Assembly: GCA_020746875.1 (NCBI GenBank)
Contig: JAGTJL010000014.1
Coordinates: 124,001-188,000 of the forward strand
Reading direction: 5' to 3'
DNA from: Rhexocercosporidium sp. MPI-PUGE-AT-0058
Lineage: Eukaryota > Ascomycota > Leotiomycetes > Helotiales
DNA length: 64,000 nt
The first letter of the stretch is position 1. The number at the start of each line of letters is the position of its first letter. This document shows, piece by piece, positions 21,887-33,400 of the stretch. Under the pieces are notes generated by a model. That model ran no database searches. It saw only the letters and a list, made by a program, of their open reading frames with translations, and had not been told where the DNA came from. The translations under genes were made by a program, and so were the position numbers.

Positions 21887-24199
21887 ATGGCGACGCCATC
21901 GGACATTTCTCTTACCTGGTCCGGAGTCTTCAATGTCGCCCCTAAGAGCAACAAGATATTACCAGGCGACAAGATCTTTCTCCCTCAATCTGCCCTTGAG
22001 CAACTACTGGCAGCATCAACAGTTACAGTGCCCGCTTCACATCGACCGAATGGCCCTGCCTTCGACCCATTCAACCCATATTCCCTTGCCGCTGCACGCG
22101 CAGAACAGTCGCAATGGCGGGACACGCAACAACAACTTCCTCACCCTCTTACATTTCGGTTGGTCAACTCGGCAAATGGAAATGTAGTTCATGCGGGTAT
22201 ACGGGAATTCTCTGCGGACGAAGGAGAAGTAGGGCTGAGCTCTTTCTTGCTGGAGGCATTGGGGGTCGTACAGCCGGAGGGTAGGCGGAGAGCTGTGTCT
22301 ATACATTCAGACGATGAAGGAACGCCTGATGCCCCTATTGACCTGACCGGTGACGATGCTAAGGAAGAGTCACCTCGAATTACAGTTCATGCCAAACAAC
22401 TGCCAAAGGGAACATACGTACGGTTACGACCTCTGGAGGCTGGCTATAACCCGGAAGATTGGAAGGCATTACTGGAGAGACATCTGCGAGAGAACTTCAC
22501 AACTCTGACAAATGGCGAGATATTGACTGTACGGGGGTCGAAGTTAGAGGAATTCCGCTTTTTGATCGACAAGTTCGCGCCAGAGGGCGATGGAATATGT
22601 GTGGTAGACACGGATCTGGAGGTAGATATCGAAGCATTGAACGAGGAGCAAGCTAGGGAGACAATGAAACAAATCATGGCAAAGTCACAAAAGGCGCCCG
22701 GAACAGCCGAAGGAAGTTCTGTTGGAGGGGATTTGAGTATCTGGAAACCATCGACTGGACAGGTTCTGAGTGGAGACTACGTGGATTACCAACTACCTTC
22801 TTGGGATCGAGCCCAAGGAATTGAGGTTGAATTGACGACTGTGGATGGCAATCTAGAACTCTTTGTCAGTCCTTATTCGCCACATCTACGAGCACGGCCA
22901 CGGGAAGATGAGCACATATTCGGGGATTTCAGTAATGATCCAACTAAGAGTATCAAGATTGCAGCTACCAACATCGGATTAGAGAATGCTGAAGCTCTGT
23001 ACATATCGATCTACGCCCGGCCGTCAGGAGATTCAAACGAGTCCACCCCTCGGAAGTTTTCCCTTGCCTTCAAGTCAATACCAAAAGGAGGACTGAACGG
23101 CCCAGCCAAAGATCTAGTAGTCCTAGATGACGATACAGAAATGCACAATCCAGACGAAGAGCAATGCAAGAATTGCACACAATGGGTTCCAAAACGAACC
23201 ATGATGCTACATGAGAACTTCTGCCTCCGGAACAACATTCTCTGTCCACACTGCAAGAATGTCTTCCAGAAGACATCTCAAGAATGGGCCTCCCACTGGC
23301 ATTGTGACCAAGACACTGCCTACGGAAACTCGCCCTTCTCAAAACTCGCCCACGATTCTATCTTCCACACCTCACGGCCTTGTCCAAACTGTCCCTACGA
23401 AGCATCCAACCTCCGCGATCTAGCCAGCCACCGAACATCAATCTGTCCGGGCAAGATAATCCTGTGCCAATTTTGCCACCTCGAAGTGCCCCAAGAAGGC
23501 GATCCCTTCGACCCATCTCCTGAATCTCTCATCTCAGGCTTAACAGCACACGAACTCGCCGACGGCGCCCGCACAACTGACTGCCACCTCTGCAGCAAGA
23601 TCATACGACTACGCGACATGTCCACCCATCTCAAACATCACGAGTTGGAGAAGAGCACGAGGTCCAAGCCAGAAATCTGCCGGAATGAGAATTGTGGCCG
23701 GACACTCCATGGGGTGGGGAAGAATGGGGAAATAGGAGCGGGAAGTAGGATGGGGCAGGGTCCTGGGAATGATTTGGGACTGTGCAGTATCTGTTTTGGG
23801 CCATTGTACGTCAGTATGCATGACCCTGAGGGGCGGGCTATGAGACGAAGAATCGAGCGGCGGTATATCTCGCAACTTATCTCGGGGTGTGGCAAGCCTT
23901 GGTGCAAGAACGAGTACTGCAAGACGGCCAGGGCGAAAGCTGGGAAAGGGAATGAAGCGCTGACGACTCAACTCGCATTGCCGATTGTGAAGCCTTTGAT
24001 GGATGCTATTTCTGACAGGAGTGCAGCTTGTCATTTCTGTGTCGATGAGGGGAGTCAAAAGAGGAGAGTTTTGGCTGAGATGTTGGGCGCGGAGGGTGCA
24101 TATGAGCTGGAGTGGTGCGTTGCTGCCCTGGAAGCTGAGAGTGGGAGTTTGGATTCAGCTAGGACGTGGTTGGGGAATTGGGCGCCGAAGAAGACGTGA
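21887..24199 (+). CDS. Ufd1-like protein with zinc-finger region
   Basis: A single exon of 770 residues. The N-terminal ~100 residues (VAPKSNKILPGDKIFLPQSA, then LPHPLTFRLVNSANG) resemble the double-psi barrel of Ufd1, the ubiquitin-binding cofactor of the Cdc48 segregase. PKGTYVRLRPLEAGYNPEDW and ALLERHLRENFTTLTNGEI continue the Ufd1 pattern. From about residue 425 come several Cys/His motifs (CKNCTQWVPKRTMML, CPHCKNVF, CPNCPYEASNLRDLASH, CQFCHLEVP, CHLCSKIIRLRDMSTHLKHH), TRAF- or XAF1-like fingers. A DLTGDDAKEE stretch is acidic. This long form with fingers is seen in filamentous fungi beside the shorter canonical Ufd1. It probably works in ubiquitin-dependent extraction or degradation. Confidence 0.88.
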   Translation: MATPSDISLTWSGVFNVAPKSNKILPGDKIFLPQSALEQLLAASTVTVPASHRPNGPAFDPFNPYSLAAARAEQSQWRDTQQQLPHPLTFRLVNSANGNVVHAGIREFSADEGEVGLSSFLLEALGVVQPEGRRRAVSIHSDDEGTPDAPIDLTGDDAKEESPRITVHAKQLPKGTYVRLRPLEAGYNPEDWKALLERHLRENFTTLTNGEILTVRGSKLEEFRFLIDKFAPEGDGICVVDTDLEVDIEALNEEQARETMKQIMAKSQKAPGTAEGSSVGGDLSIWKPSTGQVLSGDYVDYQLPSWDRAQGIEVELTTVDGNLELFVSPYSPHLRARPREDEHIFGDFSNDPTKSIKIAATNIGLENAEALYISIYARPSGDSNESTPRKFSLAFKSIPKGGLNGPAKDLVVLDDDTEMHNPDEEQCKNCTQWVPKRTMMLHENFCLRNNILCPHCKNVFQKTSQEWASHWHCDQDTAYGNSPFSKLAHDSIFHTSRPCPNCPYEASNLRDLASHRTSICPGKIILCQFCHLEVPQEGDPFDPSPESLISGLTAHELADGARTTDCHLCSKIIRLRDMSTHLKHHELEKSTRSKPEICRNENCGRTLHGVGKNGEIGAGSRMGQGPGNDLGLCSICFGPLYVSMHDPEGRAMRRRIERRYISQLISGCGKPWCKNEYCKTARAKAGKGNEALTTQLALPIVKPLMDAISDRSAACHFCVDEGSQKRRVLAEMLGAEGAYELEWCVAALEAESGSLDSARTWLGNWAPKKT

Positions 24200-25033
24200 G
24201 AGGTTTATTTTGGGGGTTAACATGATTGGCATTGAGATTCGAGTGGTCTTGTTTTGCATGGCACTGGGAATAGGTGCATTACAGGGCGTTGGCTGCATAG
24301 CGATCATGTTTACATTTTCAGATCTGATGAACGAGATCCGAACAGCACGTAGAATCAGACATACATTTTCTACGCATCTTTTCCTCGTCATACCTGAAGA
24401 CTTCATGATAAGTATACAAGCTACTTTCACTTCACAAAGGTCGGCAGATTGGGAAGCTGTGTGTTAAATCGTTCCAACTATCCCTCCTGATCAAACCCTA
24501 GCTATCCTAGGAGATTTATGTTAAATATTCCTGTCAAAACTCCCTTCATCAACCTCGTGCCCATTTAATTGACACCTTCGACTGCCGTGCATACGGAGCA
24601 TACTCCACATCGAGGGACACCAAACGTCCAGTAACTGTCGCCATTCTGTTGCTTCAGGGTGCGTTCATTCGCAACCCCAAATGCAGTCAATTGTCCGCTC
24701 CTGGCATCAGCAGAAGATGTACGGTGAGTGTCGGACAGCTTTGATTTGGGGAAGCATGGTTTAACAGCTCCGAGAAGCAAGAATCGGTATGGCCTTGCTG
24801 GTTTGGGAGACAAGTTGTGCATGTTGCGTTCATTTTGAGGCAAACAGAATTCGGTGCTGTGTACCTGTTTGAGCGTTACTCATGCTTCATTGTTCTCGGA
24901 AGTAGGGGCGTGGCTGTGGTTGGAAGCCGGCATACATAAGATCCGTCGATAACTGGTGTAAGTGTAGTCCTCTATCGCTTGCCCAGAGCGTTTGGAACAC
25001 CAGACTAAGTCAGCGAATTCCCAGGCATGCTCT
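24200..25033. other. intergenic region
   Basis: Nothing firm. A 92-codon minus-strand ORF (24565-24843) ends in a small Cys pattern (RCGVCSVC) but has no recognisable family, so I do not call it a gene. Confidence 0.4.
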
Positions 25034-25570
25034 TTATATAACGTAGCCTCTCCTCGAAGGTGGAATCAAATCCAAGGGCAGTATATCTGGTAGCCCATAT
25101 TTCTCCTTGGTGTGATCTAGAACATGCATCAGGTGTAGCACGATGTCAAATTCGTCTCGGGTCAAACGGCCATCGTAGTCTACATCTGCTAACCTCCAGA
25201 TGTGTTTTCGCACTTCCCTGTCGGTGACATAGGTTTCCAAGAAATCTCTTGTATCCTCTGCAGTGAGATAGCCCTTGCTCCCGTAGTCTTTATCGAGAAT
25301 CCTGAACACGTTATCAGGATCGGCTGGGTTGGAGGGAGTAATGGCCCAATCACTGACATTGGAAAGGGGCGGAGGCGGGGCTCCGAGGCGCCTAGTCCAT
25401 ATTATGAACTTTCAACCTCTCTTCAGCCAAAGCCTCCATGAGCTTTTCGATTTGGGCGATTTTATCGAAGTAAAGCACCTTCACCTTTGCACAGTTTTTG
25501 GTCCTTTCTCTCATGACATCAGATTCTCGATAGTCCAAATAGTATTTGCATTTATCTGCTCAATCGTTCT
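25034..25570 (-). pseudogene. remnant of an EH-domain protein
   Basis: Three minus-strand stretches in different frames run in order: IEQINANTIWTIENLMS, then a coiled-coil-like piece (DKIAQIEKLMEALAEERL) ending in a stop, then an open frame from about 25420 to the stop at 25034. The last encodes a nearly complete EH (Eps15 homology) domain: VFRILDKDYGSKGYL, RKHIWRLADVDYDGRLTRDE, FDIVLHLMHVL and LPLDLIPPSRR. EH domains bind Asn-Pro-Phe peptides in endocytosis. The frame breaks show this copy is not functional, unless unusual splicing rescues it. Confidence 0.55.
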
Positions 25571-25628
25571 GTTTGTTAGGCAACCACCCTGAGCCGCACG
25601 TCCTTGTTTATCGTTTCCCACGCACACC

Positions 25629-26011
25629 ATGACCTCAGCAACTATGTCTTCTCACAATGCTTACAACGTTATGCCTCAAGTGATTGAGGGCCAGTATCTT
25701 GATCAACGAAGGTTCATGGACCTGCTGAAGCAAGTATATGGCACTTCCGAAGAAGGAAAAAACAACTTCAGAGTCGAGGTACACTTCACTTGCTCTTTGG
25801 TATTCAATGCTAATGGAGTCTCCAACAGCTTCGACTCAACCGATACAAGATATATCCGATGAACAAAGTCACCCAGCTCACCGAGGTAGAAATCAGCCGG
25901 ATCTTGAATCATATTGTAATTGTTGACCACAATCTAGGACCAAATCCAGGACTGCCGAGCATACCGCCGATGCTGACACCAATATCATCCGACTGGAATA
26001 CAGGGCTATGA
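25629..26011 (+). CDS. small protein of 110 residues, paralogue of the protein at 40738
   Basis: Exons 25629-25778 and 25829-26011 join between codons. The central part (GQYLDQRRFMDLLKQVYG, then FRVELRLNRYKIYP and LTEVEISRILNHI) aligns with the 151-residue protein at 40738-41343 (YIEHHRLKAYLDQIHG, then RLGTFRIYAPSRLTPE): same order, similar spacing and many identical residues. No signal peptide or membrane helix is seen. The family is unknown to me. In both places the small gene lies close to a CorA-like gene and a kinase gene. Here it is intact while its neighbours are broken. Confidence 0.6.
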
Positions 26012-26689
26012 GACAAGTGATGCAGGTCTATTTTTTCAAGATTTACGGGTCAAAGGAGGCATTCAGGGTTTAGCATTGCGCGGTGATACTGGCGATTGGA
26101 GTTCTCTTCACCACGAGATTGGTTTTTGTTTTCATAGATAGACAATATCACAAATCACCAACACACTTCAAGCATTTGCAGGTCCATTGCGTAGTAGTAA
26201 CAGATGAGCACGCCAAACCTCCTCGGATCTATCCTGTGGTTCTAACGTGACCGCAACGTCCTGAAATGGAGCGTGAAAAGCATAATCGATGATCGTGAAC
26301 TTATAAGAACCCGCTGATGGCATGGTCATGTGAACCCCACGCCCGAACTTTTGGTCACACTTGCACCAAAGAGATTTTGACGCCCGGAAATTTTTGATAC
26401 GTTCATGCAGATCCATCTGGTGGTGTGTTCCACATTGAGATGCACGAAAGGAGGTGCATGGGGCTGTGTCCCAGGCTGACTGAACAGCCACGCTCGCCTA
26501 GCCTTCCCGGCTGAGGGCATCGGCAGGCACAGGTTGGCCCAGCCATTGTGACCCCACCAACTTCTCAATCGAGCTTCAATTGGAAATCTCACAATCATAG
26601 GTAGAGATTGGATTCCGTCTTGAAATCAAAAGGAGACGCATTCACTTGTTCGGGGACTCCTGTGAACTCCCAGCTCGACGATAGTGAAG
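26012..26689. other. intergenic region
   Basis: No gene is recognised. Overlapping minus-strand ORFs at 26168-26598 show no family resemblance. Confidence 0.4.
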
Positions 26690-27239
26690 ATGCCTTCAAT
26701 GTATATTTCTAGACTCGACGATATACGCAGCCTGCAGACGAAAGTTGAGGAGAAAGCTCATGATCTGTTCAAGGGAAAGGCTGGCATATCACCGCTACAA
26801 GTCACCCGAATCTTCCACGGCAGATGCGCTAATGAGCTCGCGGAGAAAGAGAATGCACCACGTTTGGTGAAGGACGAGGATGTGTGGAACTCAGTGCAGG
26901 TGAAGGCTTTGCGAAATGTAAGATATAGATTCGAGACCTCGTAGTTCTAATTTTTGTTGAATAAGGCCGACGTTTTAGTTTAATGTTGAGATGGAACTGA
27001 TGTATTATATAGGATTCAGGTGATGCAACACAAATCTTCACCATACACCAGGATCGATCTTGGACGACGCTGAATATTCCCTTGAATGTCTTCGAAGGTT
27101 TCATGGAAACGTACAAGATCACGCCCAATTTCTGGAAATTCATGTTTGCCTTCGGAAGGAAGAGCGAAGAGAACGAATTCGAATTTCCGGGATTCAATCG
27201 TCGTAAAACGATAGCTGGGAAGCCATTGGCAGCTGTCAA
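26690..27239 (+). pseudogene. 5' fragment of a CorA-like gene
   Basis: Exon 1 is 26690-26917 and exon 2 opens at 27013. The encoded pieces (VEEKAHDLFKGKAG, DRSWTTLNIPLNVFEGFM, FGRKSEENEFEFPGF) closely match the N-terminal part of the intact CorA-like gene at 44833-46646, and the intron sits at the same place in both. Homology stops shortly after the FPGF motif, close to where the paralogue has its next intron. The membrane part is absent. The same DNA from 27236 onward codes, on the other strand, for a kinase fragment, so a rearrangement breakpoint lies here. The frame stays open to 27549 antisense to the kinase, which I regard as accidental. Confidence 0.75.
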
Positions 27240-28164
27240 ATATGGTAAACCTCTTCCAACTCTTCAAGTAAAGATTTTCCCATATCCAAACGATCGCATA
27301 TTTTCGACATCGTCTCTCCCATCTCTGCATTGCCCGATCGCAAGTCTTCGTCCAACTCATCCAGATAGACACCTAGATCACAGGCAGCCGCAGGAAACAG
27401 TAACAAGCCTAATACCCGGTTCTGTGTATATGATCCAATCAACGTCACGATATGCTTATGGTCCAGTTTTCTCAAGATCTGCAGCTCTCGCTTCACATCT
27501 TCAATCTTCATTCGTCGGCTGCAGAATATCTGTTTCCTTGCAATCTTAACACCACGGCAGACTACTTCATGAACATCTGCACTGGCGCCGCGACCGAGGG
27601 AGATTCCTTCTTCTAGGGGTATATGTTCGTTCCGCGCGAATTCAACATGTTGGCCCTTCCCAGACCAATTGCCTGGGACATCGAAACGGCTGAGAATTGT
27701 AGCTCCAGTCGTTTCTTCAGTCTCGCCATTAGCGCCATTACTTCCTCCTGGAGCATTAGATACAACAGTAGGTGGCTGCGCGTAGGAAGTCGGTACAGGC
27801 AAGGTCGGCGACTGAATATGGGAAGGCAGAGAGATCATCGAGGGGTTGCCGTTCTGGTTCGAGGAATATTTCGCTATTGTCTCCGGCGTTGGAAATCCGA
27901 ATTGCACATATTCGCTCGCCATATGGAGGTATGAGTATTGTCTGTCATGAGGAAGCCATGTCGCTCTCCTCCAGTAAAGTTGCAGTAAAGTCAGTCTGAT
28001 TTGAGCTTCAAATACAAGTTAGAAGCGTAACTTACCACCCCTCTGGAGCTGGAGGAGGAGCCAAGGACCCGCTCTTGAACATTTGTCTGCTGGGTATGTC
28101 TTCTTCTAGGCGTTTTCCAGGACTTCGATGTCTGTGGAAGCTTCTTTTTGAATCCAAACGGCAT
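27236..28164 (-). pseudogene. truncated protein kinase (N-lobe only)
   Basis: The main open frame is 27922-27236. A Ser/Thr/Pro-rich leader is followed by a kinase N-lobe: glycine loop ISLGRGASADVHEV, the ATP-binding lysine in VKIARKQIF, an alpha-C helix with Glu in EDVKRELQILRKL, and hinge region LIGSYTQNRVLGLLLFP. It ends before the catalytic loop, so HRD and DFG motifs are missing. A further upstream exon probably starts at 28164 (MPFGFKKKLPQTSKSW), but I could not find a clean splice to the main frame. The 3' end coincides with the end of CorA-like homology on the other strand. The product could not phosphorylate. Confidence 0.7.
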
Positions 28165-28880
28165 CAAAGATGTACGATTTGTGCACGACATCGAATTCTG
28201 GCGGCAACACAGCCGCATTGGAGAGGGGGGGTTGGGGGCCACTCAGCCTCACGCCTGCAGTAATTACAGTACAGTAGTGATGCAGTAGGACGGGACAGTG
28301 AGATTGATATACCTACCGTTACAGACCTACGATATATATCTGTTGAGCCGGAATAGACTGTCCATTGCTAAATCCTAATGATTTGATGTTTCCATACTCC
28401 TGGCACAGCACAGTCTGTTTGAGGCGACTGAAATTGACCGCTGAGTCAGCACCAAAGGTCACAGCGAAGGAGCTCGAGTTCCTCTTCCTAGGTACGCAAC
28501 CTGTTGACAGAATCTCAAACAGCTCAGTCGATGTACTTGGTCAGGATCCAGTCTGGTTGGTACTGCTTTTTGACATCAAGGCCTCCTCGTACCGACGTTT
28601 TGCAGGTCACCACAAGTTAAATGCCGAGGCTGGTTCGGAAATTGCTCCTGTTCGAAACTATCAAATCAACACACAAGATCATCAAGCGCGGAACACGTAA
28701 GCTTCAGTTTTTGACATAGAAGGATCAATATTGCGATCTACAAGCCTTATGCTGGCGTCGTTGCTTTCAAAAAAAAAATCTCAACCCCGTGATGCAGACC
28801 AAAAAAGGGTTTATACATCTTGGAGCTTGGAGCAAGATGTCAAAAGTGCAACGAGCCATTGTATACGTTATCAATCATCT
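28165..28880. other. region without a clear gene
   Basis: A plus-strand ORF at 28365-28700 is protein-like in places but has no recognised family. A poly-A run lies near 28768. It is likely old decayed sequence. Confidence 0.4.
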
Positions 28881-29983
28881 TCAGATCTTCAGAAAGTATG
28901 ATTCTCCCTTTACCATAGTCCTACTCTGTTCCCTCCACACAGGTTCAGCTTTGATCTCCACCCTCTGTATTTCAGCGTGTCTTCTTTCGCGATCCCTCTG
29001 CCACTCAAAACTCTCTCCGGGCACAATCACAAGCAATTCAATAGCAAATTTATCAATGTCAATGCCTTCCGGCTTGCAGTCACCCTTTTTCCTAGCACCA
29101 GAAATAAAGCCAAGCTTAATTGTGGTTCCAGAGTCGATGCTCCCATGATTTGGCCGAACGCAGTACTTTTTGGGTGCGGTGGTTTGACACGGAAGTAGAT
29201 AGGACTGTTGTTTGGATTGTGCAGGTTTACTGGAAGGCACTGTTCTTTGGTGAGAGGCGGAGTGTATGTTAGAATAGAGGGACTTGCTACGATGGGAAGA
29301 CTTCCCGGCCCTCCGGGTACATATACTAGTGGAATGTAATCCTTAGGAATGGGCCTTGAAGTGAAGGTGGAATTGAGACACCGTAGCTGGGGAATACTGC
29401 TCTCGGATTCAGGATGTATTCGTCTATCGCTTGTTGATGTTTCTGGATGGGCTGGTCTGCGAAAGGCGTGTATTTCGGGGGCTAATCCTCAGACGTAGTC
29501 GCATTACCTTCATTTTTCTTTCCTAGTCGTTCCTTTTCTTCTTTGGCTTTCATTGGATTTGACATTTCCGCTAGGCCTGACTGAGATGATGGGTTTCGGG
29601 ACGTGGCTAAAGGAGAAATGCCCATGCTTCGACGATATGCTTCGGAGTTGACCAGCATGTTGTCGAACGCAAACGATTGATCATATATCGTGGCGGACAA
29701 TGGCTTCGATGATTGCTTACTTGAAGCCGATTTCCCAAAGACTGAGGCGGGCATGTCGATTGCAGGATTTTCGGCACGAACGAAGTTTCCGGGTAACAAG
29801 TTCTTGCTGTTGAACTGTGGACGTAGTGTTCTGTCTCTTGATTTGGAAAGCTTCTAGTGTTTTGCTAATACTTTTCAATACATCTTCTTAATGCGACTTC
29901 AGCTATCGGCTTACATCAGGAGTTCTTTGAGTAGAATCAATGCTCCGTGTTGCATTCTTGCGTCCGCGAGATAGCTTTACCAT
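28881..29983 (-). pseudogene. broken MSP-domain (VAP-like) gene
   Basis: An ATG at 29983 opens exon 1, which splices cleanly across a 61-base intron (about 29854-29914) into an open frame down to a TAG at 29482. Beyond it the same frame reads KYTPFADQPIQKHQQAIDEY, then shifts near 29360 (IPKDYIPLVYVPGGPGSLP, then LTKEQCLPVNLHNPNNSP) and again near 29200. The last part, TTAPKKYCVRPNHGSIDSG, is the conserved core of MSP domains as in VAP/Scs2 proteins, which bind FFAT motifs at ER contact sites. No transmembrane tail was seen. One stop and two frameshifts mark a pseudogene, unless these are sequencing errors. Confidence 0.68.
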
Positions 29984-30459
29984 TTCTTCTGGTCCCACTC
30001 CACTTCAACTTTCTTACCCGAGCTCCATGGCTTCCAAGACTTGTTTGCTGGTGCCTCGGTTGACAGCGTTTCGAGGTCTTGTTCAGACATGCGAAGAGGA
30101 CTTTGCTCCCGGCGATGATTGCATCAAAGATCTCGCGAAGTTGAACTTAGTCGAATGGGCTACAATCTCGGAGGATACATGATTAGATGTGTGTCAGAGA
30201 TGTATTGATGGCAGTGCATTCCGAGTACATAGATTTGATGGTTCGTTCTTGGTTCTTGAACTTCGCCTGCAGAGCGTCAAGTGATCCTGCAGTCTTCAGA
30301 CAGACGCCTGTTGAGGGTTGAGATTATGGTTGCGAGTGCGATCGAGTCAATTATTGAAGTGAAGAGCGAAGAATAACGCGAGGTTGCAAACATGGAGGGA
30401 GGATGAAGTTGTTTTTAAGTAGAATGCATTGAGGTTGAGAAGTGCTCAAGAATTTAGCC
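29984..30459. other. intergenic region up to the hAT insertion
   Basis: This should hold the former promoter of the MSP-domain gene. An 80-codon plus-strand ORF starting at 29940 overlaps exon 1 of that gene and is a shadow. Confidence 0.4.
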
Positions 30460-30467
30460 CCCTCAGC

Positions 30468-33400
30468 CAGAGGGTCCAGTAAGCCAATCAGTCAGCTATC
30501 AGCTGACGAGATATCTGAAATGATTGACTTACATACAAATTGGGAGCTGACTGACTTAACTGACGAACTGATCAGCTGCTGATAAGCTGCAGGGGTCAAA
30601 ATTGAAGCTGTAAATTGCTAGATACCTAGCCAAACTGCATTGTAGGCGCTCATGATATTGATTAGGCCTCTGTGCTCCCAGTTCTTTAGGCATTCCCTAT
30701 GCCATAACATCTCCCCCGACAGTGTAGAAGTCTCTGAAGTTGTCTGTTTTGAACAGGAGGAAAAGACTCGTTCGCACTCCGAACTCATAGCAGGGACAGC
30801 TAAGAAGTCGAAGGCCATCTTAGCTAACTGTGGCCACTGGTCCTGCTTCAATTTCCAGTATTGCAATGGCGGTAGATTCGTCGTAGGCTCTTCCAGGTAC
30901 TGTGCAAGTTGATCTTTCCGACTCGATATACGTGTAGGGGCGTTTCTTCCTCCTGAAGGTGCAAGGCTATTTAACATAGCCTCCAAGTAGTCGACCTGTT
31001 GCTCTGGTTGAGGGGACAGAGTCTCTTGCCTTATTACAGGCTCTGACTTGTATTCTCTCTCCCACAATTGCCTCACAGTTCTCTTGCCATTGTCGACGAA
31101 TCGTCGCTCGGTGCCTATCCATTTCTCTTCAAAATATGCCCATTTCCAACGCGGGTGGAGTACTAGAGAGGCTTGCCAGGCCACAGAGAGATCGGTTTTG
31201 ACGTAATACTCTTGAGCCTTATTCCAAGCCAGAGTAATCGACTGTTGTATACGCCCTTCGTCGTCAAAGGCATCAAATTCGCCCGCAGCCGCGTTGGTTT
31301 GCAAAGCTTCAAAGTGTCGAAGGAGACTCTCAAACGCAGGTAAGATCTCCCATAAGGCGCCATGAGATGGCTTCCCAGCTCCCTCATTCAGCTTTGTATT
31401 TCCTTCAAGAGACTTCGTAAGGCGAAATAGCGGCGCAAGGTGCTTAGAGATGAGCTCCAAAGTAGACCACTCTTCGTCCGACAGGTAGTCTTTCTCAAAC
31501 ACCTCTAAGTCGTCGGCGTCTTTTGATACCCTCAGTTTGATGGCGTATCGATCGAGAGCTTCGCGGAGAAGAAGAGCACGCGTTATCATTGCGTAGGACG
31601 CGTTCCAGCGTATGCCACCGTCCAAAACTAGCTTCAGACTTCGGTCTACAGCCTTGCCTTCATTCCAATCCTTTTGTAAGTCCACGAACAGTTCAGTTCT
31701 CTTTCCAGAGGCCATTACATGCGCTACTAGGTTGTGAAGCTTCCCTAGCACTCCTCGCTCTCTCCAAAGTTGTCTCCTTGCAGGTGCTCCAGCGGCCTTG
31801 TAATCCTTCTCAAAACTGGCGCTGTCTTGTCCGAATAAGTAGGCTTCAGCGATGAGGTTGAGGATGTGTCCGATACAGCGCAATCGTCTCTATTTGGGGT
31901 CGAATTTGAGCTGTTTAAACAGCTCCACGAGTGTGGTATCGTTATTAGTTGCGTTGTCAAGGACAAACCAGCCGAGATTCTGAGAGGTGATACCGAATCG
32001 ACGAAGAAGAGGGAGGATTACAGAACATTGCTCTATCTAAAGTCAGATTTGACGCGCGGGATAGAAAGTATATATACCAATACCTGTTTTTCCATGTCCT
32101 GATAGCTCTGGCAAGCCTGCGAGTCGAGTGACTAGGTCTCCTTTGGCGTTAATGTAATGGAGGACGACAGCAACAACACTAATCTTCTCTCTCTTGCTTC
32201 CCCAGCCGTCAAAAGTGACAGAAATCTTAGAGAGAGCTCCTGCAACCTCTTCAACTAGCTGTGGTTCAAAATGTGCGAACATTTGATTAATCCAAGTGGC
32301 CACAGTTGAGGAGGAATTAGGTAAAGCACTAATACAGTCTACATTGGCTATCCGGAACAGTCTTTTAAGGTTTTTTGACGCGGCTTTTCGTGCTTTCACG
32401 TCATCCAGGATAACCCATTTCAAGAAGGCGTTCTTGAACTCCTTGTGCCGAAAGGGGATCTGTCGATGGGGATAATTATTTACAAACCCCGAAGGTTGTG
32501 CAGGCTGAATTGTCGCTGGTTTTCTCCATATATCTCCCCCCTTATTCAAGAAGTGTGTATATAGCAAGTGCTCCTCCGCGTTCTTAAGGCTATTCGAGTT
32601 GAAGGTATGTTGCTTGTGCTTAGAGAACCTAGTGTCATGATGGCCTAGAGTAACTGGTTAAGACTAGGCAATGTCAAACAAGAAATCATTAACTTACAGA
32701 GCTTACAGGCCCAATATTGGTGTTTCTTAGTGCTTGCTAGTTCAATGAAACAATATCCAAGTGGCCAAACCCAAGAAATCCGAGCTCTTTTCGGTGCCGG
32801 AGCTAGAGTCTTTCCGCGAGGGAGCTTTCTAATATCTACCTCCCTATCGTCAAAGAGAGGCTGACCATTAACGTAAGGAGAGTATTCAGTAGGTAGATCA
32901 GCTCGTTCAGGCTCAAAAGGGTCGTAGAATTCGTTATATACTGGCGTGAGGCGTTGACAAGTGTCACGAAGGTTTGACAGAGCTGCTGGTGCCGAAGGTG
33001 CTAAAGCATTGGAAATGGACATCATGCGGTTGAAAACACTAGGTGTAGAGTCCGCAGATGGTGCTAGGGATGCTCTAGAGCCAGCATTATCAATAGCAAT
33101 AGGTGAGGTAGGTGTAGACATGATTTGATGGCGATATATGCAAAATTGACGACCTAATGTAAGTCGTTGATACGACTGAAGGCATTCCTATTATCCTGCC
33201 GCGTTTCACCGCCTAATTTTGGCCTATCGGAGTGGGTTTTTACGCTCCGGGATCGTCAAATCGCAAGCGAAGGCATCAAAATATCATCAAAAGCATTAAA
33301 TATTACCCCTACAGCATAAGACTAATATCACTCAAAATTACAGACTCAGCTGATTTAAACTGATCAGCTGAGCCAATCACAGCTGACGGGCTTACAAATA

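Noticed and set aside
24565..24843. 92-codon minus-strand ORF with a terminal Cys pattern
   Set aside because: Only three cysteines near the end and nothing else recognisable; too little to call a gene.
27082..27549. Open frame continuing the CorA-like fragment beyond 27239
   Set aside because: The extension is antisense to the kinase N-lobe, which explains its sequence; no CorA-like residues follow.
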